A stretch of 64,000 nucleotides of DNA from Sphingomonas sp. PAMC 26605 (GCF_000241485.1 NZ_JH584241.1:1663110-1727109); one strand, 5' to 3'. Counted from the stretch's first letter, positions 17,789 to 27,098 are shown. Numbers and translations are program-made. Notes: generated by a model from the sequence alone, not told the origin.

Positions 17789-18292
17789 ATGGCAGAAGAA
17801 ACAACTTTGAACGCGGTTGAACTCGCAACCGAATTGACGATCGCGTGGCTCGGCAATCAGAACAATCGTATTACGTCTGAAGATGTTCCGGCATTTTTAC
17901 GGACGATGCACGCGACTGTGACGGAGCTTGCAAATGCAGGAGTGTCAAATACCGCAGACGGCGCGGAAGAAGTCGCATCGCAAGAATTCACGCCGGCGGT
18001 GACCGCGCGGAAGTCGCTCGCTTCGAAGGACCACATCATCTCGATGATCGACGGCAAGCCGTACAAAACGCTGCGCCGGCATCTGTCGAGCAACGGTCTG
18101 ACACCGGAACAGTATCGCGAACGCTATAATTTGAAGGCCGATTATCCGATGGTCGCCGAAAGCTATTCGGAGGCGCGCCGCGCAATGGCGCATCGCATCG
18201 GACTTGGGCAGAAGGGGCGCCAGGCGAAAGCCGCGACCGCGGCATCGGGCGCAAAGCCCAAACGCACCGCGCGCGTCGCCGAGCCGAGCTGA
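17789..18292 (+). CDS. MucR/Ros-family transcriptional regulator lacking zinc ligands
   Basis: The 167-residue protein has the MucR N-terminal oligomerisation region (ELTIAWLGNQNNRITSEDV, about 14-48) and the C-terminal Ros-type DNA-binding fold (RRHLSSNGLTPEQYRERYNL, then DYPMVAESY, about 82-140). MucR proteins are H-NS-like silencers that bind AT-rich DNA. In classical Ros the metal is held by two Cys and two His. Here the matching positions are Ser85, Asp88, His98 and Asn102, so a normal zinc site cannot form. Related metal-free members are known, so function is still plausible. ATG 17789 has GGAGA (17779-17783) upstream; an upstream in-frame ATG at 17726 is less likely. Its targets are unknown. 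Confidence 0.85.
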   Translation: MAEETTLNAVELATELTIAWLGNQNNRITSEDVPAFLRTMHATVTELANAGVSNTADGAEEVASQEFTPAVTARKSLASKDHIISMIDGKPYKTLRRHLSSNGLTPEQYRERYNLKADYPMVAESYSEARRAMAHRIGLGQKGRQAKAATAASGAKPKRTARVAEPS

Positions 18293-18558
18293 ACGCCAAA
18301 GCGTCGCCCGGTCATCGGCCCGGCGACGCGCGGCGCAGGCGCACGGCTTGTCCTGCTGGCGGCGTCGCCGCAGCGGCCGCGCAGGATCCCCGCGCGCTCG
18401 TGTCCACGGCCCTGGTCGAGGCCGGTTGGGCCCGGATCGCAGATCAAGGCAATCTTGAAGCCCTAGCCTTTGACCGAAACGGGGCCTGTGGCTGACCCAT
18501 AGTCGTGATTAAACGATTGTTTAGGGAACGTTAGCCGGGACCTCGGCTTTGTGGCTGG

Positions 18559-20016
18559 ATGGATCAGAAACAGACCCCCATCCTCGATGCCCTGGCGGCG
18601 CTCGAGCGCCGGCCTATCGTTGGTTTCGGCGCGCCGGCGCATCATCATGGCAATGCGATGCCGGGGGGCATGCGTCGCTTGCTCGGGCGGCGTGTGTTCC
18701 AAGCCGATGTGATGACGCCGAAGGGCCTCGACGATCGTACCGAGGGCGCGCACGCGCTGCAACGCGCGCACGAGATCGCGGCCGAGGCGTGGAACGCCGA
18801 TTTCTGTCGGTTCGTAACGGGCGGATCGACGCAAAGTCTCCACACGGTCTTGTCGGCGGTGGCCGGGCCGGGCGATACCGTGCTGATCGCCGCCAACGCA
18901 CATAAGGCCGAACGGGCACATGCGCTCGCGACCGGACTCAACGCGGTGATCATTCCGGTCGAGATCGATCCGCGCTGGGATATCGAGCATGGCGTCAGCC
19001 CGGCGGTGCTGGCCGAAATGCTCGCCGCGCATCCCGAAGCGCGCGCGGTGCTGATCGTCAGCCCGACCTATTTCGGTGTGACGAGCGACATCGCGGCGCT
19101 TGCCGATCTGTGCCACGATCAAGGCGTGCCGCTGATCTGCGACGCCGCCTGGGGCGGGGCCTTCGCCTTTTGCGAAGCCTTGCCGCACGATCCGCTGACC
19201 AAGGGCGCCGATGCCGCAGTGTACAGCCTGCACAAGACGATGGGCGCACTGGCGCAGGGGTCGGCGATCCTCGCAAAGAGCGGCGTGCTCGATCTGCAGC
19301 GGCTCTGGATGGCGTATGAGCTGTTCGAGACGACCAGCCCGTCGGTGCCGATCCTCGCCAGCATCGACGCGACGCGCCGCGATCATGCGCTCGACGGCGA
19401 GCGGTTGTGGACGCAGGTGCTCGACACCGCGGCGGGGCTGCGGGGGCAATTGGCCAAGATCGAGGGGCTGCGTGTCTTCACGCGCGACGACCTACCCGCC
19501 GGTGCAGAGCTCGATGACAGCAAGGTGCTGGTCGACGTGTCGGCGCTCGGCGTGTCGGGCTATGCGATCGACGATTGGTTGGCGCGCGAGCACCGCGTCA
19601 GCGCCGGTCTGTCGGACGCCCGCCACCTGTTGCTGATCCTGTCGCTCGGCACGCGGCGCGCAGATGTTCGCGCGTTGGTTGCCGGTCTCGAGGATCTGGT
19701 GCGTCAGCTTGCCGCGGGCACCGCGGGGTTGCCGCCGCTGGCGGCTTTGCCAGGAATCGATACCTTGCAGGTCGAGATGGCGATGGCGCCGCGCGCGGCG
19801 TTCGTCGGTGCCGCGGAGGCCGTGCCGATCGAGGCGGCGGAGGGGCGGATCGCCGCCGAGATCATCGCGCCCGCGCCGCCCGGCGTCCCGCGCCTCGTTC
19901 CGGGCCAGCGGATCAGCGCGGCGCATGTCGCCTGGCTGGTCGCACAGCGCGATGCCGGGGCGTTCTTCCTCGATCCGGTCGATCCCTCCGAACACACGAT
20001 CCGGGTCGTCGCCTGA
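18559..20016 (+). CDS. PLP-dependent Orn/Lys/Arg decarboxylase family protein
   Basis: The 485-residue protein has the fold-type I core of the bacterial Orn/Lys/Arg decarboxylases: TGGSTQS near residue 94, PTYFGVTSD, and the presumed Schiff-base Lys226 in YSLHKTMGALAQGS. The C-terminal segment (PGQRISAAHVAWL, then EHTIRVVA) matches the small decarboxylase domain. The usual DEAHG stretch reads DAAWGG here, and no N-terminal receiver-like wing domain is present, so it belongs to the short group. Substrate could be an amino acid for polyamine synthesis, but the changed active-site segment makes this unsure. It converges on the three-gene operon below with a 23-base gap. Confidence 0.78.
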   Translation: MDQKQTPILDALAALERRPIVGFGAPAHHHGNAMPGGMRRLLGRRVFQADVMTPKGLDDRTEGAHALQRAHEIAAEAWNADFCRFVTGGSTQSLHTVLSAVAGPGDTVLIAANAHKAERAHALATGLNAVIIPVEIDPRWDIEHGVSPAVLAEMLAAHPEARAVLIVSPTYFGVTSDIAALADLCHDQGVPLICDAAWGGAFAFCEALPHDPLTKGADAAVYSLHKTMGALAQGSAILAKSGVLDLQRLWMAYELFETTSPSVPILASIDATRRDHALDGERLWTQVLDTAAGLRGQLAKIEGLRVFTRDDLPAGAELDDSKVLVDVSALGVSGYAIDDWLAREHRVSAGLSDARHLLLILSLGTRRADVRALVAGLEDLVRQLAAGTAGLPPLAALPGIDTLQVEMAMAPRAAFVGAAEAVPIEAAEGRIAAEIIAPAPPGVPRLVPGQRISAAHVAWLVAQRDAGAFFLDPVDPSEHTIRVVA

Positions 20017-20039
20017 GTCCTCGCCCCGCGCGATGACGT

Positions 20040-20300
20040 TCAGGCGTTGGGGTCGCTCGGGCGACTGCGGCGGCGGTTACGGATCGCCTGCGCGAGCAGG
20101 CGATGCCGGCTGAACTCGACGCGGAGCGCCGCCGGAACCCGCTTCCCCTGGACGATCAGCACCAGACCCGCGAGGCACAGCAGGAAAGCTGCGACGCCCA
20201 GCTCGGTGCGCGTGCCATCGTCATAGCCGATTCGCGCGGCGACAGCGAGCGCGACCAGTCCCACGCCGAGCCCGCGCCAGACGCGATTGCGGTGCGTCAT
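20040..20300 (-). CDS. Small integral membrane protein, unknown function
   Basis: This 86-residue protein has two hydrophobic segments (about 11-24 and 33-50, separated by YDDGTRTELG) and a very basic C-terminus rich in Arg that should stay in the cytoplasm. I do not recognise a family. Its ATG overlaps the stop of the methyltransferase-like gene by four bases (ATGA), so it is the third member of a tightly coupled operon. The C-terminal tail could bind membrane lipid or nucleic acid, but that is speculation. Confidence 0.65.
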   Translation of the reverse strand: MTHRNRVWRGLGVGLVALAVAARIGYDDGTRTELGVAAFLLCLAGLVLIVQGKRVPAALRVEFSRHRLLAQAIRNRRRSRPSDPNA

Positions 20301-20806
20301 GCCCTGGGTCGCGGCTGATCGGCGATCAGGGCGCGACCGGCGCTTGCCAGCGCCCGCTCGGTCGCGCGTCGCGCGGCCCGATCGTCGCACCGCTGGCAGC
20401 CGTGCCACAGCACAATGTCCGCCGGAAAATCGACCTCGTCCTGCACCGTGCCGGGCACGCCCTGTTCGAAGGTGATGCCGACCGCCGGGTCGTGCAGCGT
20501 CGCCGCGGCCGCGCGGGCGCGGCCGATCAGCGCCGGCGCGGCGGTGACGCCGCGCGCTTCGATCGCGGTGAAACCGAGCGCGCGGGCGAAGCGCACCGCA
20601 CACAGCAGCAGCGTTCCAGCGCCGCAATCGGCATCGACGATCCTGACGCTGCATCGTTTGTCGGCGCGCAGCGCGGCAAGCGCGGCGGCGACTTGCGGCC
20701 AGCGCGAATCGCGGCAGCGTGGCGGCACGGGGGCGCGTCTGGCGGGGCGGCGCGGGCGCGGGGTGAGACGCACCCCGGGCACGCCGTGTTCGGCGACATA
20801 GGTCAT
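20297..20806 (-). CDS. SAM-dependent methyltransferase-like protein
   Basis: The 169-residue protein has a Rossmann motif-I-like segment (VRIVDADCGAGTLLL, residues 54-68), an acidic end to the next strand region (FTAIEARGV), and a later strand (FPADIVLWHGC) in motif-IV position. This resembles a short class I methyltransferase, although no substrate domain can be recognised. An Arg/Pro-rich N-terminus with Cys31 is unusual. ATGA overlaps join it to both neighbours, so the three proteins are probably made together. The substrate is unknown; a degenerate SAM-binding protein is also possible. Confidence 0.62.
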   Translation of the reverse strand: MTYVAEHGVPGVRLTPRPRRPARRAPVPPRCRDSRWPQVAAALAALRADKRCSVRIVDADCGAGTLLLCAVRFARALGFTAIEARGVTAAPALIGRARAAAATLHDPAVGITFEQGVPGTVQDEVDFPADIVLWHGCQRCDDRAARRATERALASAGRALIADQPRPRA

Positions 20807-21132
20807 GCGGGGCTGCTCCCACCGCCGAAAACGGCGGACGCCGACGGGCCGAACGCTTGGCAGGTCTGCGCGGTTTCCCAGGCTTGGACCGGGGCAAACG
20901 GCACGAGCGGCACCAACGGGGCGGTCGCGAGCGCGATCGTGGCGCCGCTAAAGGCATGGCGTTCGGCGCGGGCGAACCCCAATGCCGCCGCGCGCGAGAC
21001 GAAGCGACCCTCGAGCAGCGCGCGGTCGTCCTGAACCAGCCAGTGGCCAGCGCGATCCTGCCCTACCGTAATGACCGCGCTGCGCTGTTCGGGTTCCGGG
21101 TCGGGTGGCGCCATTTGCTGTCCTTCACACAT
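20803..21132 (-). CDS. DUF2188-like small protein, first gene of a three-gene operon
   Basis: The 109-residue protein has a central segment (ITVGQDRAGHWLVQDDRALLEGRFVSRAAALGFARAE) with the strand-strand-helix pattern of DUF2188 proteins. A Pro/Val/Ala-rich tail follows. The start at 21132 has GGAGGA nine bases upstream; a start at 21114 (MAPPDPE) is possible. The stop overlaps the ATG of the methyltransferase-like gene. DUF2188 has no known biochemical role, so the operon's purpose remains open. Confidence 0.6.
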   Translation of the reverse strand: MCEGQQMAPPDPEPEQRSAVITVGQDRAGHWLVQDDRALLEGRFVSRAAALGFARAERHAFSGATIALATAPLVPLVPFAPVQAWETAQTCQAFGPSASAVFGGGSSPA

Positions 21133-21340
21133 CGCAGCGATTCCTCCGCGCCGGAGCGAATGGCTCCTCAAATGCCCCGCGCGATGGCGGGCGGCTCGGC
21201 GAATCGTGCAGGAGGTGGAATAGGCGCGCGGCGCGTTAAGCGGCGATATCGAAAGGCGAATGCGCGCGTATCGTGCGCGTAAAATCGCTGCCGAGGCGGT
21301 TCTTGCGCGTCGGGATCAATAGGGGCGAGGAGGTCGGCAG

Positions 21341-21379
21341 GGCGGGGAAGCGGTCCCGATCGGGAGCCGCTTCCCCGCC
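21341..21379 (-). terminator. Long GC hairpin downstream of the TonB receptor
   Basis: GGCGGGGAAGCGG (21341-21353) pairs with CCGCTTCCCCGCC (21367-21379). The middle is itself the palindrome TCCCGATCGGGA (21354-21365), leaving only one bulged base. It starts 14 bases past the stop of the minus-strand receptor gene. No T run follows, so it is a likely terminator or 3'-end stabiliser rather than a classical intrinsic terminator. Confidence 0.55.
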
Positions 21380-21393
21380 CCGCCAGACGCGCT

Positions 21394-23922
21394 TCAATAC
21401 GCCGCCGACAGCGTCAGGAACCATTGCCGCGGCGCGATCGGATAGGCCGACCAGCTGTTGGTCGCCGACCCGATCGACAGCGTCGACCAGCCCTTCCTGT
21501 CGGTCAGGTTGGTGACGTTGAGCGCGAGCTCGACCTTGCGCAGCGGCAGCACGCCCTCGGGCACCTTCGCCGCGAGCCGCAGCGAGGTGAGGAAATAGGA
21601 CGGCACGCTCGCATCGTCGGTGAAGGTCGCGAAACGGCGGCCGACATAATCGCCGATCAGCTGCGCCTCGAACGGCCCCATGTCGAGCGTCGCGACGGTC
21701 TTGTTCATCCATTTCGGCGTGCCCGGGAGCTGCTTGCCGCAGGTCGGCACGACGCCGCCGACGACGAGATAGCCGCCGATGCACGAGCCCGTCGCCGCGC
21801 CGATTCCGGTCGCGGTCGAGGTATAGTCGCTCTGATACTTCGACAGATTGTACGACGCGGCATTGTAAAGCGAGAAGGTGCGCCCGAAATGCAGCGTGAA
21901 GGCAGCATCGACGCCGTCGGTATGCACGCCGCCGACATTGACGAGGATCGAGGTCCCGCCGGTGATGCCGCCGCCGGCGATCCCGCCCGGGTTGGTCGAG
22001 ATCGCTAGCAGGCGGTTGTTGAACACCACGTGGTAGTAATTGACCTGCGCCTCGAGCCCGCTGAGCAGACCGTCGAAGCTGCGATGGCTGCGGATGCCGC
22101 CTTCATAGGTCCAGCTGCTCTCGGGCTTGCCCTGGTCGGCAAAGGCGTTGAACGCCGCCTGGCTGCCGGTGAACCACGGGCCGCCGCCGCCCGCGAGATA
22201 CGCCTGATACTGGCGCAAATTTTTCTGCACGTTGAAGTAGAGCTGCTCGTGCCGCGTCAGGTCATAGGTCGCGCCGACCGACGGCAGGAACCAGCGCAGC
22301 GTATCGATCTTGCCCTGCGGCAACCCGCCAGTCAGGCCCGAGAGCGAGCCGAGCTTGGGCTGCACCGGAAAATAGCCGTTCGCCCATTGCGCGCTGGTCT
22401 TGAACCCCGCCTGGAGGAGCAGGCGGTCGGTCGCCTGCCACGTATCCTGCAGATGGAGCTGGAGCTCGTTGATCCGCGCTTCGCCCTGATATTGCGTGAA
22501 CAGCGGCTGCGCGACGTCGAGCGGGCGGATATAGGGCGTGCTCGACGCCGGATCGCTGACGCTGACGCCGTACCAGCGGCGCCACTGCGTCGTGCTGTTA
22601 TGCTCGAACCAGCCGCCGAATTCGAGCGTATGCGCGCCGAGCTTGGCGGTGACCGCCGAGATCACCCCGCCGCGATCGATGCGATATTCGGTCGTGCGCG
22701 TGACGAGCCCCGATCCGCCGGTCGCCGCGACCAGCGCCGCCGAGCCGTTGGCATTGGCGGCATAATGCGGGTTGGTCGCATAATTGGGGTCGAGATAGGG
22801 CTGGATCGTCGTGATCGACTGGCCGAGCGGCCCCGCGACGACGCCGACGCCGTCATTGTGATGATAATAGCCCGTCGTCGACCAGGTGATGTCCGAGGTG
22901 AGATGCGCGTCGTAGCGCAGATAGCCGAGCAGATCGGTGCGCTGCGCGTCCGAATAATAGTTGCGGTAATTGCTGCCGACCGCCGCCGGCGAGTTGCCGA
23001 GCGCGCTCAGGTACGAGGTGCGATAGGTCGTGAAATCGGGATAGAAGAACGGCTTGGTATACGGCGTGTAGAGCTGCACCGTATTTGCCGTGCCGTTGGC
23101 CGACGGCTTGAAAAAGACGGTCGCGTCTTCGTTTGGCTGGGTCGTGTCGTTATAGTCGAAATAGGCGGTCAGCTTGCCGATATGGTCCTCATGGACGAAT
23201 TTGGCGTTGACCTGATAGCCGCCCTGCTTGCCGTTGAAGTCCCACGCGCGCGCATCCTGCCGCGCCGCCGAGATATAAGCCGAATTGCCGCCGCCGAAGG
23301 TGCCGCTGTCGAGCCGCACGAAGGTGCGCGAGGTCGAATAGCTGCCGACCGTCTGGCCAATCTGCGCGCCGAGCGTCTTGAGCGGGTCGGACGAATAGGT
23401 CTCGACCGTACCGCCGAGATTGCTGTTCGAGGCAGTCGCGAGATCGCCCGCGCCGGTCGACACGATGACGCGGCCGACATTCTCCGAGATCACCGCGCGC
23501 TGCGGCGACAGGCCGTTGTAATTGCCATAGCTCTGGTCGCCGAGCGGCAGGCCGTCCATCGTATAGCCGAGCTGCTGCCCGCTGAAGCCGTGGATGAAAA
23601 TCTGCGCGTTCTGCTCGTTATAGCCCCACGGATCGGCGGTGATGTAGAGCACGCCGGGCAGCGTCTCGATCGCCTTCAGCGGCGAGATGCCCGGCAGGAT
23701 CTTCTGCATCTCGGCGCCCGGCAGCGCGGTCGCCGAGCGTGTCGATTTGGCGGTGACGACGATGCTTTCGGGCGCGGCGTCGTCGCTGACGGTCGGCTCG
23801 GTCGGGGCTGCAGCAGGCGCGGGGGCGGGCGCAGCGGCGGGCTCGGCCGCCTGCGCTGCGGCAAAGGGTCCGGCGACCAGCGCGACGGCAAGCGCCAGCT
23901 TCGAGACGTGCGATACAGTCAT
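21394..23922 (-). CDS. TonB-dependent receptor
   Basis: The 842-residue protein has a signal peptide (VALVAGPFAAAQAAE), a low-complexity Ala/Pro linker at about 27-42, a TonB-box-like SIVVTAK and a plug domain (ETLPGVLYITADPWG, then IFIHGFSGQQLGYTMDGLP). The beta-barrel ends in PRQWFLTLSAAY. The barrel has Tyr- and Asn-rich strands such as NYNGLSPQRAVI. It may import a siderophore, peptide or glycan. The closest neighbour is an M28 peptidase upstream on the same strand, about 160 bases away, which hints at peptide use but does not prove it. ATG 23922 has AGGGGA nearby. Confidence 0.88.
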   Translation of the reverse strand: MTVSHVSKLALAVALVAGPFAAAQAAEPAAAPAPAPAAAPTEPTVSDDAAPESIVVTAKSTRSATALPGAEMQKILPGISPLKAIETLPGVLYITADPWGYNEQNAQIFIHGFSGQQLGYTMDGLPLGDQSYGNYNGLSPQRAVISENVGRVIVSTGAGDLATASNSNLGGTVETYSSDPLKTLGAQIGQTVGSYSTSRTFVRLDSGTFGGGNSAYISAARQDARAWDFNGKQGGYQVNAKFVHEDHIGKLTAYFDYNDTTQPNEDATVFFKPSANGTANTVQLYTPYTKPFFYPDFTTYRTSYLSALGNSPAAVGSNYRNYYSDAQRTDLLGYLRYDAHLTSDITWSTTGYYHHNDGVGVVAGPLGQSITTIQPYLDPNYATNPHYAANANGSAALVAATGGSGLVTRTTEYRIDRGGVISAVTAKLGAHTLEFGGWFEHNSTTQWRRWYGVSVSDPASSTPYIRPLDVAQPLFTQYQGEARINELQLHLQDTWQATDRLLLQAGFKTSAQWANGYFPVQPKLGSLSGLTGGLPQGKIDTLRWFLPSVGATYDLTRHEQLYFNVQKNLRQYQAYLAGGGGPWFTGSQAAFNAFADQGKPESSWTYEGGIRSHRSFDGLLSGLEAQVNYYHVVFNNRLLAISTNPGGIAGGGITGGTSILVNVGGVHTDGVDAAFTLHFGRTFSLYNAASYNLSKYQSDYTSTATGIGAATGSCIGGYLVVGGVVPTCGKQLPGTPKWMNKTVATLDMGPFEAQLIGDYVGRRFATFTDDASVPSYFLTSLRLAAKVPEGVLPLRKVELALNVTNLTDRKGWSTLSIGSATNSWSAYPIAPRQWFLTLSAAY

Positions 23923-24086
23923 GATATTCCCCTGTCCGTGCCTGAACCGCACGATCAAGCGGGGCGGTAGGGGAGTGTCGTTACGGTTGCGCGTCGTTTT
24001 GGCCGCAGATCGATGACGTTTTGAAGGCGCTACGATGAAAGCCGTCGGTGCGTCCGGCGGTCGGTTCCGACCGGTGGCCCGGCGCT

Positions 24087-25703
24087 CTACGGTCGCCGGG
24101 CCGCGGCTGTTTTCGCGCGTTCGGCCGCGACGGGCTCGGTCGCGTTCCAGCCTGGCCATGTCGTACCCTCGGCGATCTCACGGCCGAGCGCATAGGCGAT
24201 GCTGCCTTCCTGCGCCGCGCCGGTCATGTCCCACGCCGGATCGTATTCGTCGCACGTTTGATGATAGCATTGCGCATTGTAGCGCGCGCGAACGCGCTCG
24301 CCCGTCGCCAAGCCACCCGTCACCAGATCGCGCCCGGCGCGGAAATAGACGCCGGGAACGCCCTTTTGGGCGAAGGCATAATGGTCGGATCGATAATACC
24401 AGCCCGCCTCGGTATTCTCCTCGGGCACCACACGCAGCCCCTGCGCGGCGGCGACGCGCGACAGATCGGCTTCGAGCGGCGTGCGCCCGACACCGATCAG
24501 CTCGAGATCGCGCGTCCGGCCGAGCACGACGTGCGGGTCGAGGTTGAACTGCGCCGCGGTGGTCGCGAGCGGCAGCGCGGGATGCTCGGCATACCAGCTC
24601 GACCCGAGCAGCCCTTTCTCCTCGGCGGTCCACAGCGCGAACACGACCGAACGGCGCGGTGGTTTGGCGGCGGCGTAGGCACGCGCGATCTCGAGCAGCG
24701 TGGCGGTGCCGGTGCCATTGTCGATCGCGCCGTTGCGGATGCGGTCGGCGGGCGGATCGAAGCTGTTCTCGCCATACGCATCCCAATGCGCGCCGTAGAG
24801 GATGCTGCCCGCGTTCGGGTCGCTGCCCGACAGCATCCCGACGATATTGTGGCTGACGACGCGGCCGAGCGCGATCGTCGTCGACGCGGTGAACGATACC
24901 CCCTTCAGCACGATAGCGCGGAATTCCGCGCGCTGTGCCGCACGCTTGGCGGCGGCATAATCGAGCCCACTCTGGCGCAGCATCGCGACGCCGATATCGT
25001 TGCGGATCGTGCCGCGCAGCCCGAACGCCGGCGGCACGCTGCCGGTGTCGAGCGCATAGCCCGGCACCGCGTCGCTATTGGCGAGCTGCAGCCAGGGATA
25101 GCTCGACGGGAAGGTATCGTGGATCGTCAGGAACGCCGCCGCGCCGCGCTTCTGCGCCTCGGCGAGCTTGGTCCGCGCCGCGGGACTCGATGCGCGCCCA
25201 CCGAAGCCGAGGTCGCGCCCCGCCTCGACATCGGGATCGCCCGCCAGCGCGACGACGATCTTCCCGCGCACGTCGACGCCCTGGTACGGATCGTAGCCGA
25301 GCTTGGGTTCGACCACGCCGTAGCCGACGAACACCACGCCGGCATGGTCGAGGCCCGACTCGCCAACGATCCGCGAGGTCGCAGCGATCTCGACACCCGG
25401 GGTCAGCACCTGCGTCTTCCCGCCGAGATCGAGCACAAAACGCGCCTGCTCGCGCGTCCAGCGGAGCAGTGGCACCGTCTGCCGATATCCCGCATCGCCG
25501 AGCGGCTTCAGCCCGAGCTGTGCGAAGCGCCGTTCGAGAAAGGCGAGCGTGATCGGCTCGCCCTGCTGGGTCGGCCCGCGGCCGTGGAAATCATCGGCGC
25601 TGAGCGTGCGGACGTCGGCCTTGATCCGCTCGGGCGACAGCAGCGGCGGCGCCGGATCGCTCGCGGCGGGGAGGAGCAGGAGCAGCGGGAGCAAAGCTTT
25701 CAT
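24087..25703 (-). CDS. Secreted M28-family metallopeptidase
   Basis: The 538-residue protein has a Leu-rich signal peptide (MKALLPLLLLLPAAS) and a PA-like insert at about 110-250 (VVFVGYGVVEP, then VRGKIVVALAGDPDV). It has the M28 catalytic set: His306 in YGAHWDAY, Asp in GAIDNGTGTA, the Glu pair in WTAEEKG, Asp in FNLDPHV and the final His in CYHQTCDEYD. M28 enzymes are two-zinc aminopeptidases that act in the periplasm or outside. The length and domain order fit the large PA-domain group. Starting at 25703 gives the cleanest signal peptide. Confidence 0.9.
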   Translation of the reverse strand: MKALLPLLLLLPAASDPAPPLLSPERIKADVRTLSADDFHGRGPTQQGEPITLAFLERRFAQLGLKPLGDAGYRQTVPLLRWTREQARFVLDLGGKTQVLTPGVEIAATSRIVGESGLDHAGVVFVGYGVVEPKLGYDPYQGVDVRGKIVVALAGDPDVEAGRDLGFGGRASSPAARTKLAEAQKRGAAAFLTIHDTFPSSYPWLQLANSDAVPGYALDTGSVPPAFGLRGTIRNDIGVAMLRQSGLDYAAAKRAAQRAEFRAIVLKGVSFTASTTIALGRVVSHNIVGMLSGSDPNAGSILYGAHWDAYGENSFDPPADRIRNGAIDNGTGTATLLEIARAYAAAKPPRRSVVFALWTAEEKGLLGSSWYAEHPALPLATTAAQFNLDPHVVLGRTRDLELIGVGRTPLEADLSRVAAAQGLRVVPEENTEAGWYYRSDHYAFAQKGVPGVYFRAGRDLVTGGLATGERVRARYNAQCYHQTCDEYDPAWDMTGAAQEGSIAYALGREIAEGTTWPGWNATEPVAAERAKTAAARRP

Positions 25704-25784
25704 CGCGGCAGATTGGCGGCAGCGGCGGTGCGACACAAGCGGTCTTGCGCCCGGCCCGATACAAGCCCGATGCGTGCCGATCGC

Positions 25785-27098
25785 TCAGCCGGGCAATGCA
25801 CCACCCGCCGGACCACACAGGACGATCTCGAACAGCAGACCGTCACCGTCGACGCCGCGCGAGATCGCCAGCGTTCCGCCATGCGCCCGCGCGATCCGCT
25901 CGACCAGCGACACGCCGATTCCCGATCCCTCGACACCAGCCGCGCCGCCGCGCCAGAAGCGCTGCTTGAGCCGCGCGATGTCCGCCTCCGACACGCCGAG
26001 GCCGTTGTCGGCCACGCTCAGCCGCGCGCCGGGCCCCGCGCGAACGACGATCGCCGCGCCGCGCGGCGTATATTTGGCGGCATTGTCGACCAGATTTTCG
26101 AGCGCCAGGACGATCGCCTCGCGCTGGCCGTCGATCGTCGCGACCGGGGCGGCGGTGTCGAGCGCGATCGTCCGTCCCCCGGCCAGGATCGCCGGTGCGC
26201 GGTCCGCGACCACGCTTTCGGCGATTTCGGCCAGATCGATCGCCCCGGCGTCGCGCATCTGCGGCTGTTCGAGCTCGGCGAGCGAGAGCAATTGCCCGAT
26301 CACGCGGGCGGCACGATCGACCGCGGCCATCAGGTCGGCGCGCACGCCCGCATCGGCGATCGCGTCGGCGCGCAAGCGGATCGCGGCGAGCGGGGTGCGC
26401 AATTCGTGCGCGACATCGGCAGCGAAAGCGCTCTGCACGTGCAATGCTTCGACCAGCCGGTCGAGCGCGGCGTTGGTCGCGACCGCGAGCGGCTCGGCTT
26501 CGCGTGGCAAGAGGCCGAGCGGCAGGCGCGTGTCGAACGAGCGCGGCCCGATCTCCGCGGCGATCGCCGAGACCGCGCGCATCCGCAGCGTCAGCCGTCG
26601 CGCGAGCAATACCCCGATCAGCGGCACGAGCGCGGCGATCGGCAGGATCAGCAGCGCGAAGCGCTTGAGGAAGGTCCGCACGATATCGTCGGTGACGACC
26701 TCGGGGTCGGTATCGTCCTGCGACACGACGATCCAGCCGCGCCGCGTCGGCAGGCTATAGCCTTCGACCGCGCCGCGGCGAAAGAAATGGTGGTGGCCGT
26801 CGAGCGTCGCCGCGGCGAGGATTGCCGCGCGTGGCGGCCCGCTACTGCTGGCGAGACGCCGGTCGGCGCCGAAGATCGCCACCGCCATCCCGCTGGTCAG
26901 CGGCACCGCCGCCGCGCGGTGGCTGGCGCGTGCCTCGGCGACAATTTCGGCCTGGCGCTGGAGCAGCGTGCGCTGGAAATGATCGGCGGTCTGGTGAAGC
27001 AGCGTGGTCGCGCTCCACAGCAAGGTCAGCGTCGCGATCACCGCGACCGCGATGTGGAGCGCGACGAACTGCCCGAGCAGCGAGCGCGGCGCGGTCAT
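25785..27098 (-). CDS. Membrane sensor histidine kinase, partner of the adjacent OmpR-type regulator
   Basis: The 437-residue protein has two membrane segments (about 10-30 and 145-168) around a periplasmic sensor region. A HAMP-like linker follows, then HisKA with FAADVAHELRTPLAAIR and a HATPase domain with LVDNAAKYTP, VADNGLGVSE and GSGIGVSLVE. It autophosphorylates on the His of the H-box and passes phosphate to the regulator encoded just upstream. Its ATG overlaps that regulator's stop by four bases. The pair is divergent from a CzcBA-type efflux operon, so divalent metal is the likely signal. The periplasmic GHHHF segment could bind metal; that is inference. Confidence 0.9.
   Translation of the reverse strand: MTAPRSLLGQFVALHIAVAVIATLTLLWSATTLLHQTADHFQRTLLQRQAEIVAEARASHRAAAVPLTSGMAVAIFGADRRLASSSGPPRAAILAAATLDGHHHFFRRGAVEGYSLPTRRGWIVVSQDDTDPEVVTDDIVRTFLKRFALLILPIAALVPLIGVLLARRLTLRMRAVSAIAAEIGPRSFDTRLPLGLLPREAEPLAVATNAALDRLVEALHVQSAFAADVAHELRTPLAAIRLRADAIADAGVRADLMAAVDRAARVIGQLLSLAELEQPQMRDAGAIDLAEIAESVVADRAPAILAGGRTIALDTAAPVATIDGQREAIVLALENLVDNAAKYTPRGAAIVVRAGPGARLSVADNGLGVSEADIARLKQRFWRGGAAGVEGSGIGVSLVERIARAHGGTLAISRGVDGDGLLFEIVLCGPAGGALPG

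Noticed and set aside
18301..18329. GCGTCGCC/GGCGACGC hairpin after the MucR-like gene as a terminator
   Set aside because: The stem is only eight pairs around a long loop and no T run follows, so it is too weak to call.
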